DNA from: Pelobates cultripes
Lineage: Eukaryota; Chordata; Amphibia; Anura; Pelobatidae
DNA: 64,000 nt
Assembly: GCA_933207985.1 (NCBI GenBank)
Contig: OW240914.1
Location: 208,277,777 to 208,341,776, forward strand
Direction: 5' to 3'
This document shows positions 46,651 through 58,809 of this stretch, piece by piece; the first letter of the stretch is position 1; every line of letters begins with the position of its first letter. The notes below the pieces were generated by a model that had not been told where the DNA came from, made no database searches, and saw nothing but the letters and a program-made list of their open reading frames with translations. Both the position numbers and the translations under genes were made by a program.

Positions 46651-46973
46651 GAGTGTGTGTGTGTTAGTATTAGAGTGTGTGTGTTAGTGTTAGAGTGCGT
46701 GTGTGTGTTAGAGTGTGTGTGTGTTAGAGTGTGTGTTAGTGTTAGAGTGTGTGTGTGTGTTAGAGTGTGTGTGCTAGTGTTAGAGTGTGTGTGTGTTAGT
46801 GTTAGTTTTTGTGTCAGTGTGTGTGTTAGTTTGTGTGTGTCAGTGAGTGTGTTACTGTGTGTGTGTGTGTTAGTTTGTGTGTGTCTGTTAGTGAGTCTGT
46901 TTGGTATCTGTTAGTGAGTGTGTGTTTTGTAAGTGAGTGTGTATGTGTCTGTCTGTCAGTGAGTCTGTATGTA
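46091..46973. repeat. GC-rich repeat with TG array, left part of a split element
   Basis: Starts CAGTGGCGTACATATTGGGG and GGTCGCTGGGGTCGC. An inverted pair around CTGATACCAGAGCCGGAATATGACGTCATA near 46329-46358 marks a palindromic core. A GAGTGCTCCCTC block and GCACTCCCAAAGGTAGGGAGG are shared with the hAT elements at 42313 and 57830. From 46555 it is a GTGTGTTAGTGTTAGA array. Its array resumes at 48966-49110 after the inner element. The right terminus was not found. Confidence 0.6.
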
Positions 46974-48965
46974 CAAGGCCGCCATCAGGGGGTGACAACC
47001 ATGACGGTTGTCATGGGCCCGGCGGTCCTGGGGGGTCCGGACTGCACTGGCAGTCCCGGGCCCCACTTACTTTCTCTGCACACATAGATAGCGAATATCG
47101 TTATCTATGTGTGCAGCCGCAGGCCCCAGGCTCCCTGTTACCGCAGAGGGGGCCCAGCACACTGCCTCTACTCTTCTCTTCTAATAACTCTCGCGAGACC
47201 CAGTTACCATGGCAATGCTCCGCGGCTTTCGCGAGAGTTATTAGAAGAGAGGAGAAGAGAAGAGAAGAGTAAAGGCAGTGTGCTGGGCCCCTTCTACGGT
47301 AACAGGGAGCCAGGGGGGCCCCCATGCCACCAGACCGCCAGGGAATGGAATCTCCACCCTCCCTGGACACAGGTAAGCAGGGAGGGGGGAGAAACATTTA
47401 TTTAATTTAATATACACTAACACAACACACACACTACATACACTAACACACACACTCTGCATACACTAACACAACACACACACTACATACACTAACACAA
47501 CACACACTCTGCATACACTAACATAACACACACACTGCATATACTAACACAACACACACTCTGCATACACTAATACAACACACACACTGCATACACTAAC
47601 ACAACACACACTCTACATACACTAACACAACACACACACTGCATATACTAACACAACACACTCTGCATACACTAACATAACACACACACTGGATACTCTA
47701 ACACAACACACACTCTGCATACACTAACACAACATGCACTCTGCATACACTAACACAACACACACACTGCATACACTGACACAATACACACTCTGCATAC
47801 ACTAACACAACACACACTCTGCATACACTAACACAACACACACACACACTGCATACACTAACACAACACACACTCTGCACACACTAATACAACACACACT
47901 GCATACACTAATACAACACACACACTGCATACACTAATACACTAATACAATACACACACTGCATACACTAATACAACATACACTCTGCATACACTACACA
48001 CTAACATACTCACTGCATCAGCTACACTAACACACACTCTGCATCCGCTACACACTAACACACTCTCTGCATTCACTACACATTAACACTCTGCATTCAT
48101 TACACTAACACACACTCTGCATCCGCTACACACTAACACACTCTCCGCATCCGCTATACACTAACACACTCTCTGCATTCACTACACATTAACACTCTGC
48201 ATTCACTACACTAACACACACTCTGCATCCGCTACACACTAACACACTCTCTGCATTCACTACACATTAACACACACTCTGCATCTACTACACACTAACA
48301 CACTCTCTGCATTCACTACACATTAACACTCTGCATTCACTACACTAACACACACTCTGCATCCACTACACACTAACACACTCTCTGCATTCACTACACA
48401 TTAACACACACTGTGCATTCACTACACATTTACACAAGCTCTACATTCACTGCACTAACACACACTACATTCATTACACTGACACACTCTGCATTCACTA
48501 CACACTAACACACACTCTGCATTCACTAAACTATGCATACACTCTGCATTCACTACACTAACATACACTCTGCATTAATGTCTAATACACACACTACATC
48601 CACTACAGACACTGCATCCACTAAACACATTTCATCTAGTACATACAAACACTACATCCACTACACAAACACACACTATATCACTGTACACACACTACAT
48701 CCACTACTCAAACACACTCTGCGATCACTATACACACTGCATCTGCTACACAAACACACACTCTGCATTCACTGCACAAACAGTATCTAATACACACAAA
48801 CACTACATCAATTACATACATTCTAATTCACTTCCACTATACACACCGCATTCAGTCCTGCATCATTGTCAGCGGACTAGATAGGGCGTGGGTGGGGGGG
48901 CTTGAGGGGGAGGGGCCAGACCTTGTGCTTTGTCAGGGGCCCCAAAATTTCTGATGGCAGCTCTG
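46974..48965. mobile_element. hAT element nested in the TG array, mostly minisatellite
   Basis: An 8-bp duplication TGTATGTA (46966-46973, 48966-48973) flanks CAAGGCCGCCATCAGGGGG and, from the right inward, CAGAGCTGCCATCAG. The left 430 bp contain an inverted pair CTCTAATAACTCTCGCGAGA near 47180 against TTTCGCGAGAGTTATTAGAA near 47230. The rest is the array described at 47405-48860. Confidence 0.85.
47405..48860. repeat. ~1.45-kb CA-rich minisatellite
   Basis: Two unit types follow each other: first CTCTGCATACACTAACACAA-like units of about 26-30 bp to about 48000, then CATTCACTACACATTAACAC-like units of 25-40 bp. It has no constant spacer and so is not a CRISPR array. Confidence 0.92.
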
Positions 48966-49117
48966 TGTATGTATGTCTGTCAATGAGTGTGTGTCTGTCA
49001 GTAAATGTGTGTGTCTGTTAGCTAGTGTGTATGCGTCTGTTCATCACAGTGTGTGTGTGTCTGTTAGCTAGTGTGTATGCATCTGTTCGTGAGAGTGTGT
49101 GTGTCTTCAGCAGTTAC

Positions 49118-49410
49118 CTTTCTCCAGCGCCGGACTCAATTGGCTCTGGGGATCCCTCCGCAAGAGCCGCGCGCATTCAAACCGCCCATAGGAAAGCATT
49201 ACTCAATGCTTTCCTATGGACTTTCAGCATCTTCTCACTGTGATTTTCACAGTGAGAATCGCGGAAGCTCCTCTAGCGGCTGTCAATGAGACAGCCACTA
49301 GAGGCTGGATTAACCCTCAGTGAAACACAGCAGTTTCTCTGAAACTGCTATGTTTTTAGCTACAGGGTTAAAACTAGAGGGACCTGGCACCCAGACCACT
49401 TCACTGAGCT
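49118..49410. repeat. left-truncated copy of the MITE at 24118
   Basis: CATAGGAAAGCATTACTCAA, GACAGCCACTAGAGGCTGGA and AGGGTTAAAACTAGAGGGAC match 24239-24475 almost base for base, and GACCTGGCACCCAGACCACT follows. The outer TTTAAAGG ends are missing. Confidence 0.8.
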
Positions 49411-49448
49411 GATGTGAGTGTCATCAAACCAGACTCAACAAGCTGGCT

Positions 49449-49605
49449 ACTAGTGATGTCCCGAACGGTTCGCCGAACAGTTTGCCGCGGACGGCGAACA
49501 TATGCGGTAAACTTTGACCCTGTACCTCACAGTCAGCAGAGACATTCCAGCCAATCAGCAGCAGACTCTCCCTCCCAGACCCTCCCACCTCCTTTTTTTA
49601 AATAA
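49449..49605. repeat. fragment with CCCGAACGGTTCGCCGAAC
   Basis: GC-rich palindromic start TGATGTCCCGAACGGTTCGC and a CAGCCAATCAGCAGCAGAC block; it looks like one end of a dispersed element. No duplication located. Confidence 0.45.
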
Positions 49606-49889
49606 TAATAAAAAATTTAAAAAAAATTATATAGCTATATGAAATTTTATTCTAACTGTATTTTAAAATTAATATATATATATATTTATATCAAAATACA
49701 CTTAGAATGAATTTGTATATATATCTATGTATATAAAAATAAATAAAAATAATAAGAAATATACATATGTCCATATAAAAAATTACATAAATAATTATAT
49801 AAATATACACGTAGACTTCAAATATATAAATATGCATATATATTTAAATTCTACGTGCGTATTTATGTAATATTTTTACATAATTCAGT

Positions 49890-51117
49890 AATTTTATTGA
49901 TTGCAATTTGAGGACCTGCCTGCCAACCCAGGCCGAAATTCCAGAGAATTTAATTTGCTAGCACTGTATTTTACCCTGTAACGTTCTACGACACCCTAAA
50001 ACCTGTACATGGGGGGTACTGTTTTACTCGGGAGACTTCGCTGAACACAAATATTAGTGATTCAAAATAGTAAAACATATCACAGCGATGATATTGTCAG
50101 TGAAAGTTACTTTTTTTGCATTTTTCACACACAAACAGCACTTTTACTGATGATATAATTGTTGCGATACGTTTTCCAGTTTTTAAACACTAATATTTGT
50201 GTTCAGCGATGTCTCCCGAGTAAAACAGTACCCCCCATGTACAGGTTTTATAGCATTTTTGAAAGTTACAAGGTCAAATATATGGGTCAAATATTTTTAC
50301 ATTGAAAATGGCCAGGTTGGTTACGTTGCCTTTGAGAGCGTATGGTAGCCCAGGAATGAGAATTACCCCCATGATGGCAAACCATTTGCAAAAGAAGACA
50401 ACCCAAGGTATTGCAAATGGGGTATGTCCAGTCTTTTTTAGTAACCACTTGGTCACAAACACTGGCCAAAATTAACGTTCAATTTAGTTTTTTTACTTTT
50501 TTCACACACAAAACAAATATGAATGCTTACTTTGGCCAGTGTTTTCAACTAAGTGGCTACTAAAAAAGACTGGACATACCCCATATTGAATACCCTGGGT
50601 TGTCTACTTTAAAAAATATGTACATGTGGGGTGTTATTCAGAGATTTATGACAGATAATAGTGTTACAATGTCACTATTGATAAATTTTAAAATGTATGT
50701 TTTGAAACCGCAATATCCTACTTGTACCTATAGCCCTATAACATGCAAAAAAAAGCAAAAAAGCACGTAAACACTAGGTATTTTAAACTCAGGACAAAAT
50801 TTTGAATCTATTTAGCAGTTTTTTTCATTCGCTTTTGTAGATGAGTAAAAGATTTTTCAAGTAAAAGTCAAAAAACATGTATTTTTTTCAATTTTTCATC
50901 ATATTTTTTTATTTTTTTAAATTAAAATACATGAGATTATATAAATAATGGTATGTAAAGAAAACCCTTTTGTCCTGAAAAAAACAATATATAATTTGTA
51001 TGGGAACAGTAAATGAGAAAGCGGAAAATTACAGCCAAACACAAACACCACAAAAGTGTAAAAATATGCATGGTCGCAAATGTACAACATCGCAAAAACA
51101 GTCCAGTCCTTAAGGGG
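49890..51117 (-). mobile_element. second copy of the TTAA-target element, inverted, left end unclear
   Basis: The right end, GTCCAGTCCTTAAGGGG followed by TTAA (51118-51121), read inward matches the left end of the copy at 2499 through GTGGTGTTTGTGTTTGGCTG and AATTTTCCGC...CTCATTTACTG. The block with GTTCAGCGATGTCTCCCGAG and CCCCCCATGTACAGG near 50200 matches 4055. The plus-strand order is thus reversed relative to copy 1 at the end and mixed inside, which suggests an internal inversion or a palindromic core. Confidence 0.7.
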
Positions 51118-51358
51118 TTAATATACAATATAGTATATAGTAATACATATTAAAAATCTGATTAAAAATCCCGGGAACTGACAATCCTCCTAGAAGTGTT
51201 ATATGAACCTTAGACTGCTTGGCATACATTTCCAAATTGAGTATACTAATTTTATTCAGACAATGTATATGTACAGGGCTCGAGTCCTGCAGTAATGCAT
51301 GGGAACGGCGTTCCTGGAACTTCCTGCACTTTTTCAGGTTGTAGTCCTGCAGGATCTG

Positions 51359-52607
51359 CAGGGCCGGCGCTACCAAAAGGTGGCACAGGAGGCCGCCTTA
51401 GGGCGCACAGCACTCATCTCCAGATGGTCATTTCCTGTAGCGTGGCCGAGCGCCAGTACCTCTGCTGCCCGCCGCAAGAGGAGAGGGCACGCAAGGGAGA
51501 TCCGACCCAGATCCGCATTTCCTGTATAGCTCCCTTGCGCGCCCTGTAGAGGTCCTGGGAGCTGGAAAGTGATGTCATATTCCGACTCCCAGGCACCACT
51601 GCAGGGCGCGAAAGGAAGCTATACAGGAAATGCGGATCTGGGTCAGAGCTCCCTTAGAGGAGTACTGCGGCAGCCCTCTAGACCCTAGGCTGTGGATCCA
51701 CTCCAGTTCTCCAGAAGGTAGGAAGACTGGGTGGATTGTGTGTCTGTTTCTTTTCCACAATACTGTCTCTCCCTCCCACCATTGCCCCCTGCTCCCTCAA
51801 TATAGTTACCATAGCCCCAGTCCACCATAATGCTGCCCTGTCTCTTAAAACTGTTCCGATCCCCCCACCAGAGCCCCAGTCCCCCACAATGCTGCCCTGG
51901 CCCCGACAATACCACCCCTGCCCCCATACTGTTCCTATCCCCCCAACATAACACCAATCCCCCACAATACTGTCCCTATCCCCCTCCCACTATAGCCCCT
52001 GCCCCCACAATACTGTCCCTATTCCCTCTTCCACCATGACCCCAGTCCACTACAATACTGTCCCTGTGCCCAATACAGTTCCCTTCCCCCACCATAGTCC
52101 CTACCCCCCACAATACTGCCCCTGCCCCCCATACTGTTCCTATCCCCTTCAACATAGCCTCAGTTCCCCACAATACTGCCCCTGCACCAATCCCCCCACA
52201 ATACTGTTCCTACCCCCCCACCATAGACTCAATCCCCCACAATACTGTTCCTATCCCCTCACTAATGCCCCTGTCCCACACAATACTTCACATGTCCCAC
52301 CATACTGATGCTCCATTCCCCACAATACTGTTCCTAACCCTACCACAAAAGATTCAACCCCCCACAATCTGGGCCCTGTCCCCATACTAAATAATCAATC
52401 TGTGACAATACGGCCCCTGCCCCTTCACAAAAAAGCCCCAACCCCCCACAATTCTGCCCCTATTCCACCATCGCTAAAGTCCCTAACCCCCCACAATACT
52501 GCTTGTATTCCCCGATACTACTACTAAAGTCCCTATCCCACACACACAGTATTGCCCCCAAAAATGCAGATTCGCATGTGTAGCCAAAAATCATTGCACC
52601 GGCCCTA
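51359..52607. mobile_element. inner hAT element with minisatellite
   Basis: The left end CAGGGCCGGCGCTACC and the right end, read inward, TAGGGCCGGTGCAATG are inverted. The 8-bp duplication AGGATCTG lies at 51351-51358 and 52608-52615. An inverted pair around CAGGAAATGCGGATCTGGG near 51623 against CCCAGATCCGCATTTCCTG near 51508 lies in the left part; an array fills the rest. Confidence 0.9.
51755..52560. repeat. C-rich minisatellite in the inner hAT element
   Basis: Units of about 26-45 bp of the type CCCCCACAATACTGTCCCTA with CCCCCACCATAG parts. Proline/tyrosine-rich frames on both strands come from it. Confidence 0.9.
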
Positions 52608-52890
52608 AGGATCTGCCATTTGCAGACCGCCTGGACACAAGAAGAGCTGTGCGGCTGCACATGGAGCTTGTCTGCCGTCAGCCGACACAGCATTTAGTAC
52701 GGTACTGGCTTAGGCCGGTGGGCCATGCAAACAGTCTGGGGGGGCGGGTACTGTATATGTCATAGCACCTCAGGAGGCTTAGGCTGGGATGCAATGGTGA
52801 AAGATGAGGGAAGGGGAGGGACTGGGATACAGGACACTGAAATGGAGACAGGAGACTGGCTGAGAGAGAGTTCTATATTCTATATATATG

Positions 52891-52928
<38 letters not shown>

Positions 52929-53168
52929 TAGTTTATTGCATAGTTAACTTATTTTGTTACAACTGTTCTACATTTATTTGTTTTTGCATGTGAATTTTGG
53001 AGGTGTATTTTTAAACTGGCACTTTACAATAAATGATGCACTATATTTTCTGAGAAATATATATGCACATTATATGCATATAATTTTGGTTTTTTTTGGG
53101 GGGGAGGGGCGTGGATTTTGGGTGAGTTCCCACACTTTTTTTCCCAGGACTTGACCCCTGTATATGTA

Positions 53169-54153
53169 TGTAAAAAAAATCTCTACACTAACAGTACATG
53201 TATATACACATGTTATACAGTTATAGAATAACTATGGTCTATGGTTATTCTCCGAAGTTCCATTTTACATCAAAATAATTAAATGGATATTTTTCCATTT
53301 CATTTGCTTTAGCCAAAATGTGAAATTCAATTTTCAACAATTCACACTTTTGTGAATAATCTCGATTGTGTTATATTTGTATCAATATTAGCCTAACATA
53401 ATTTATTTTTCTGGCTCGCAAGTAAACAGAATTCAATAGTTTGGCTTCTCAAAGCAGTAGTAGAAACCAGCACAAAATCATAATAGCAGGGTATTAGTTT
53501 AGGTACATCACAGACCAAGAGGAAATAAATAAATGTGTACCATATCAGTTACTAAATATTCTTCATTGTGGTAAAGTACACAACACCCAATAATTTTTTA
53601 AATCTCTACAATTTTTAAATAACAAAACTAATATTAATAAAATGCAGAGATCAAGTGTCTATCAATCTTGTCTGTTACATCTCAACGGACTAATTAATAA
53701 ATGAAGACTTTGTATGAAACTGAGAACAAAATCACTTTGGGGTTTGTGGAAAGTTTAATTCAGCAATAAAGACAATAGTAAAAATCCTCAATATTTTCTC
53801 ATGCTCCATATCATAAACTATTACATTTTTAGAATAGATATTTTTCCAAAGGTCTCTTCTGTTGTAACAGACTTTCTTGTAATACTTACATGGTTATTTT
53901 GTAGCCTACTGAAATTATGTACCAAAATGTAACATATAGCATCATTCTCCAACTCAGCTCTAGTCATGTTTAGTTATTTTAATTATTTTAATCTAAACAT
54001 TTTATCGTTTAGATTTCCCTTCCTTAAAATTGTGTGATTTGTGAATAAATGTTATATTGGTAAATTGATGAATAATGATCAGTTTATGTATTATTGAGAT
54101 GTGACTTTTTTTTAATAACTACACCTTGAAGTTTCCATTGCAGATGGGACACA
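53169..54153. other. intron-like AT-rich sequence, no feature
   Basis: Nothing recognised. Confidence 0.4.
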
Positions 54154-54297
54154 CATCTTAAAGGAACACACTAAGCACCCCAACCACTTCATTTTAGTCA
54201 AGTGCAGGAGTATAGGCACAAATATTTCGTCTTTGCAATCATTGATTATATACATTAAAATATTGGTAATTTTGAAAATAGACTTTCCCTTTAAATA
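54154..54297. mobile_element. short MITE with TTAAAGG ends
   Basis: Left CTTAAAGGAACACACTAAGC, right GACTTTCCCTTTAAAT; the inverted TTTAAAGG tips match the group at 24118. The length is about 145 bp. Confidence 0.6.
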
Positions 54298-55239
54298 ATG
54301 CATGCTCTTTTTATGTTGCTAAAATATATCATTTTAATTGCTTCATCTACTTAGTGAATGTTCTACTTGTGGCAGTACCTTCCATTTAAAAGGTATCGGT
54401 ATTTATGTGCACCTGACCCTAATGATTTGCTTCTAGTTTCATGAAGTCAAGACTTTATCCAACATCTATAGTGAATACTTGCTAAGGGTGCATTATTTAA
54501 GCTCCATTCTCCAGAAGAAAAATTGCAAAGAAACTGAAGTACCATTATAAATGATGGAACAGTGTACAAATGACATTACAGGGGCGGAAACATTCTTCCT
54601 ACTTAGTCTTGATAAAAGCTACTAGGCAGCAGACATCTTATCTTTTCACTGGCACATTTACTACACTTACAACAAAATAAAAAAATAGAGAAATGGTGAT
54701 GTGACAGTGGTGTGGTTATTAGGGAAAAGTCTAAAACATACTATTTGGGAATGATAGTAAAAATTCTAGAGGCACAAGAGTTGGTAAAAATACTGAGAAA
54801 GGGATTGGGGGAATTTTATACTGGTTCCCATATTTATAACATTTTCACAGTGACCACTAAGGCAACAAAGTAACACTTATATAAGAGGTAAGAGTGTAAT
54901 ATCCACTCTATTTCTTATTACTCTATGTATTGGCACAAACTGCAATATCAACAAAATGGCTTTTTATTGTTCAAACGCTGGCTTTTTATTAAATATGCTT
55001 GTAAAGTCAAATCAAAGCAGGTATTCCTAAGGGGAAAGAAATCCTTTTATGATCAGATGGACTTCAGTGAGCAGTTTAATCTTCTGAATGCCATCTGCCA
55101 ACTGAGATCAACCGAACTTTGTTTCTTTGCAAGTATGGACTCTGATCCTGCTGCTGCTGATTGATCTTGGTCTTACCCTGAATGCTTCAATAGTGAATTC
55201 ATACAAGTGCTCTCAAACATTTTCAAACTCATATGGATT
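54298..55239. other. intron-like sequence, no feature
   Basis: Includes an open frame at 54925-55164 without any family motif. Confidence 0.4.
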
Positions 55240-56568
55240 CTGAAAATATGCCAACAGGTTTAAATATTGGTTTAGTTGAATATTTCTTCAATTACTCGTG
55301 TTCCCAACATTTACTGAAGGATGATAGTTTTTAGCGGTCTTGTATGGATTACTAGCACTAGCCATGTGTAAACAATTAATGAATACAAACTGATATATTA
55401 AGGGAGAGTGTGTCAGGTTGCTGAATCGTAATGTGGGGGTGAGTGGGGGGTGGGGGTGAGGGGGGAGGTGGGGGTAACCCCTAATTGTAGTATTTGAGGA
55501 CTGAACGTAAAGATGAAGGGAAGTTAAAGGTGAACAATAATAAATCCCTCTCAAACCTAGCCCCTCATAGACAAAAACAACCCATGAGTGGATAAAGCAT
55601 AACTTTTAATAGACTCGATATAATTTAAAATTAGAGCAAGATGTGCAGAAACTCATATACATAAATAATAGCCTAGATAAAGCTATGAGGCTAAGAAAAA
55701 AACATGACTTTTTTCTATTTACTCATTATTAGGTAGCAGTTATGTAGAGGAGTGGGTGTTAAGCATATCCACAGATATGCTTAAATTTAGGAGGGAAGGG
55801 GGGGGGTTAGATTTTTTAGGGGTGTCCACGGAGGCGCAATGGGAGCAATATATAGTTCCTCCCTCTTCTACCTGTTGTTCTCTTTTCTCTACCCCTTTTT
55901 GACTCTAGTATTGCTGATATTTGTCTGGTTCACATCTAGGCTGCCTGTTCACCTCCCCCTTCTATCTCACTATGATATTTCTTTGCTACAATTTACTCCA
56001 ATAGCAGTTACTATTGTTTCTTTTTCTTATAAAGGATAGACATCTACTATACCAGTTACATATGTGCATCTATTTCTGTTGGAATAGATGCTAGATTCTT
56101 TATCCTTTCCTTCCTTAACTTGCTTTTCAATCCAATAGTTTTTTCTTAGACTCATAGCTTTATTTAGGCTATTATTTATGTATATGAGTTTTTGCATGTT
56201 TTGCTCTAATTTTAAATTATATTGAGTCTATTAAAAGTTATATTTTATCCACTCACGGGTTGCTTTTTTCTATGAGGGGTTAGGTATGAGAGGTATTTAT
56301 TGTTGTTCACCTTTAACTTTCCCTTCATCTTTTCGCTCAGTCCTCAAATATTGCAATTAGGGGTTACCCCCACATTATGTTTCAGCAACCTGACACACTC
56401 TCCCTTATTATCCCAGTTTGTATTAATTAATTGTTTATACATCTCTAGTGCTAGTAATCCATACAAGACCTCTAAAAACTATTATCCTTCAGTCAATGTT
56501 GAGAACACAGGTGTAATGGAAGAAATATTCAACTAAACCAATATTTAAACCTGTTGGTGTATTTTCAG
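55240..56568. mobile_element. large fold-back repeat, arms ~450 bp
   Basis: The left arm (55240-55703) and right arm (56136-56568) are inverted copies. Matching pairs include AACAGGTTTAAATATTGGTT with its mirror at 56542, GTATGGATTACTAGCACTAG with its mirror near 56453, and GGGTAACCCCTAATTG with its mirror near 56356. The left arm carries an extra G-rich stretch (55433-55475). The spacer of about 430 bp has no coding signal. A piece of arm sequence, AACTTTCCCTTCATCTTTCC, recurs just outside the right arm at 56573. No flanking duplication was found. Confidence 0.85.
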
Positions 56569-56609
56569 CATTAACTTTCCCTTCATCTTTCCGCTCAGAC
56601 CTCAAATGT

Positions 56610-57394
56610 ATAAACAATTCGTTTTATCCATCGTTTTTTTTTAATTCACCTTCTTGATATACAATACTGAAATGCTGATGAAAATAATATATTTTTGCCA
56701 TTGGGACTGACCATTAGGTGTGACATCTGAGATGCCTCACTATGTAGAGACAGCAAGTTTTGTGGTCTTACCAAGTGAATGTTGCATTGTAGTTTATTAG
56801 TTTAGACCTACAAACATTTTATGTACCAGAAGTATACAGAATACATTCTGATGCATGTCTTTGTGGGCCTTCTTACACATGTATGGACAGAAATTCAGAA
56901 TGACTTCCAAGACCATTTTGCATGAGTTTTTCATAAAATGCTTCTTGTATTACAGTATTAGTTATACATCATAAACATTGCATTAAAGGAAAGGTTTTTG
57001 TTTTTTTCCAAGGGAGAAGAACAGTCAAAACAAGTTTTGCACAATCCCTTTTGGATGGTACATAAAGAACAGTTTTGCATAAAACGGAAATTGTGTGCCA
57101 TTTTGACAAATTATTAACAAAACTGAATTCTAAGCCTAAGTACACATGGTAATTGCATCCGATGCATCAATGCTTCCAAAACCAGCAGTCAAACTTAAAA
57201 AAATTAGACAATGCGGTTTGATTGTATTAAGATAGTAAAAAGCTACACCCAGTTGCATGGAATTAATTAATCCAGTTTGAACCAATATTCATCTACTTTT
57301 CTAGTATTACTAAACAGTAGAAAGCTCAAATTCAATGCACACTCCTATGTATAAAACAGCAGAGTTCTCCTTCATGTTTTAATCTGGAAAAAAT
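56610..57394. other. intron-like sequence, no feature
   Basis: Nothing recognised. Confidence 0.4.
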
Positions 57395-57399
57395 GCCAG

Positions 57400-57760
57400 T
57401 ATTATTATTATTATTATTATTTATAAAATGCCAACCAATTCTGCAGCGCTATAGAAGTAAGTGTAAGAGGAGTGGGGTAAAATGACACAAGAGGTAAGGG
57501 AAGATGTATTTTGTATAATGAAAAAGTAGGCTGCTAGAGGAGTTTACAATGAAGCTTAGTTTATACCATGTTGCAAGATAGTAACAATGTCAGTATACAA
57601 TGTTACAGTAAAGTAATAATGTTAGCAGATAATGTCACAGTGTAATAACAATGACAGTATGTACACAGTATGGCACAAGGTCAGTATACAATGTTGCAAG
57701 ATAGTAATATACAACAAACATGTCAAACCTGCCGTATGCTGTCCACAATGAATAACTTTG
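57400..57760 (-). repeat. TTA microsatellite, dispersed repeat and loose 40-bp tandem units
   Basis: (TTA)n at 57400-57422 leads into TATAAAATGCCAACCAATTC then TGCAGCGCTATAG, the inverse of the GCGCTATATAAAT repeat. From 57590 blocks of CAGTATACAATGTTACAGTA type recur about four times. Confidence 0.65.
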
Positions 57761-57829
57761 CGGCCCAGTGAGCCACGAGTACATGCTTATTATTAAGGCA
57801 GAGTAAACACCTGCTACTCCCACATTGCA

Positions 57830-58390
57830 GGTGCTACTCTGCTGAAATTTGCCCGACTGGGGGGAGAGGAAGGAGGAAGCCGACTGCAGCTTGGGAAAGC
57901 AATCTGTTCTTCCTGCTCCTCACTGCTTGCGCACCCTCTGTGGTAATACCGGATGTCACAATATGACATAATTCCGGCCTGGCATCACTAAACTGTGCAC
58001 TCGAGCAGTGAGGAGCAGGAAAGGAGAACCCAGGGAGAGGCCCCACACCAGCTCCCAAAGGTAGGGAGCAATCGGCCATAAATAAAATTCGTAAATGTGT
58101 GCAAGAATGTGTAAATGTGTGTGTGTGTGTCTGTCAGTGAGTATGTGTCTGTCAGTGTGTGTGTGTGTGTGTGTGTGTTTGTCAGTGAGGGAGTGTGTGT
58201 TTCTGTCAGTGATTGTGTCTGTCAGTGTGTTTGTGTGTGTGTGTTTGTCAGTAAGTGAGTGAGTGAGTGTGTCTGTCATTGAGTGAGTGTCTGTCAGTAA
58301 GTGTTTGTGTGTGTTTGTCAGTGAGTGTGTGTGTGAGTGTGCATCTGTCAGTGTGTGTGTGTGTGTGTGTGTGTCTGTCAGTGAGTGTGT
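57830..58390. repeat. GC-rich repeat with TG array, hAT-type group
   Basis: CAGCTCCCAAAGGTAGGGAG near 58050 and the TGTCAGTGAGTGTGTGTGT array from 58085 have the same order as in the elements at 42313 and 46091. CTCCTCACTGCTTGCGCACC near 57918 and GTGCACTCGAGCAGTGAGGA near 57995 form an inverted pair. No target duplication identified. Confidence 0.6.
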
Positions 58391-58475
58391 GTCACGCCTG
58401 GACAGTGGAGGACCTGGAGGTGCACGGAGGCACGTAACGCCACATCACATTCTGACATGATGTCAACGTGCTTCA

Positions 58476-58800
58476 CCTTCACAGGGTTTTAAGGAGTAGC
58501 AGGAGGATTCACACCTTCACAGGGTTTTAAGGAGTAGCGGGAGGATTTGCTTTGGCACAGGGTGTGGACAGCTCAATTGGGGGTATACCAGAGGCTGGAC
58601 TCTGGAGTCTCATACTGGCAGCAGTAATGTGAGTGGAGATTGCTTGTTGGCTAATATTGCATTTATTTTAGAACAGGGGCAGGGGATTAGCAGAGGAAGT
58701 GCTGGGATTAAGTAGATGGGGGGACTGGGGTTTAGTAAAGGGGGGCCTGGGGTTTAGTAAAGGAGGCTGCTGGGGTTTAGTAGAGGCAGATGCTGGATTT
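58476..58800. repeat. short tandem duplications and G-rich minisatellite
   Basis: CTTCACAGGGTTTTAAGGAG occurs twice, 37 bp apart (58477 and 58514). From 58675 a TGGGGTTTAGTAAAGGGGG-like unit of about 27 bp repeats four times. Confidence 0.75.
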
Positions 58801-58809
58801 TTTTAATAC

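Larger units (their letters stand above)
51274..53160. mobile_element. outer hAT element, split by another hAT
   Basis: Ends CAGGGCTCGAGTCCTGCAG and, from the right inward, CAGGGGTCAAGTCCTGGG, with the 8-bp duplication TATATGTA (51266-51273, 53161-53168). The inner element entered at AGGATCTG only 77 bp from the left end. The right part holds CT and AT microsatellites at 52891-52930. Confidence 0.88.

Noticed and set aside
47405..48860. Array resembling a CRISPR locus
   Set aside because: Units vary in length, there are no constant repeats with unique spacers, no cas genes, and the array lies inside a hAT element of a eukaryote.
54925..55164. Possible host exon (79 codons with LLNAICQLRSTELCFF)
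   Set aside because: No family motif recognised, wrong strand for PRMT8, and no clear splice pair around it. A cross-species search could still rescue it.
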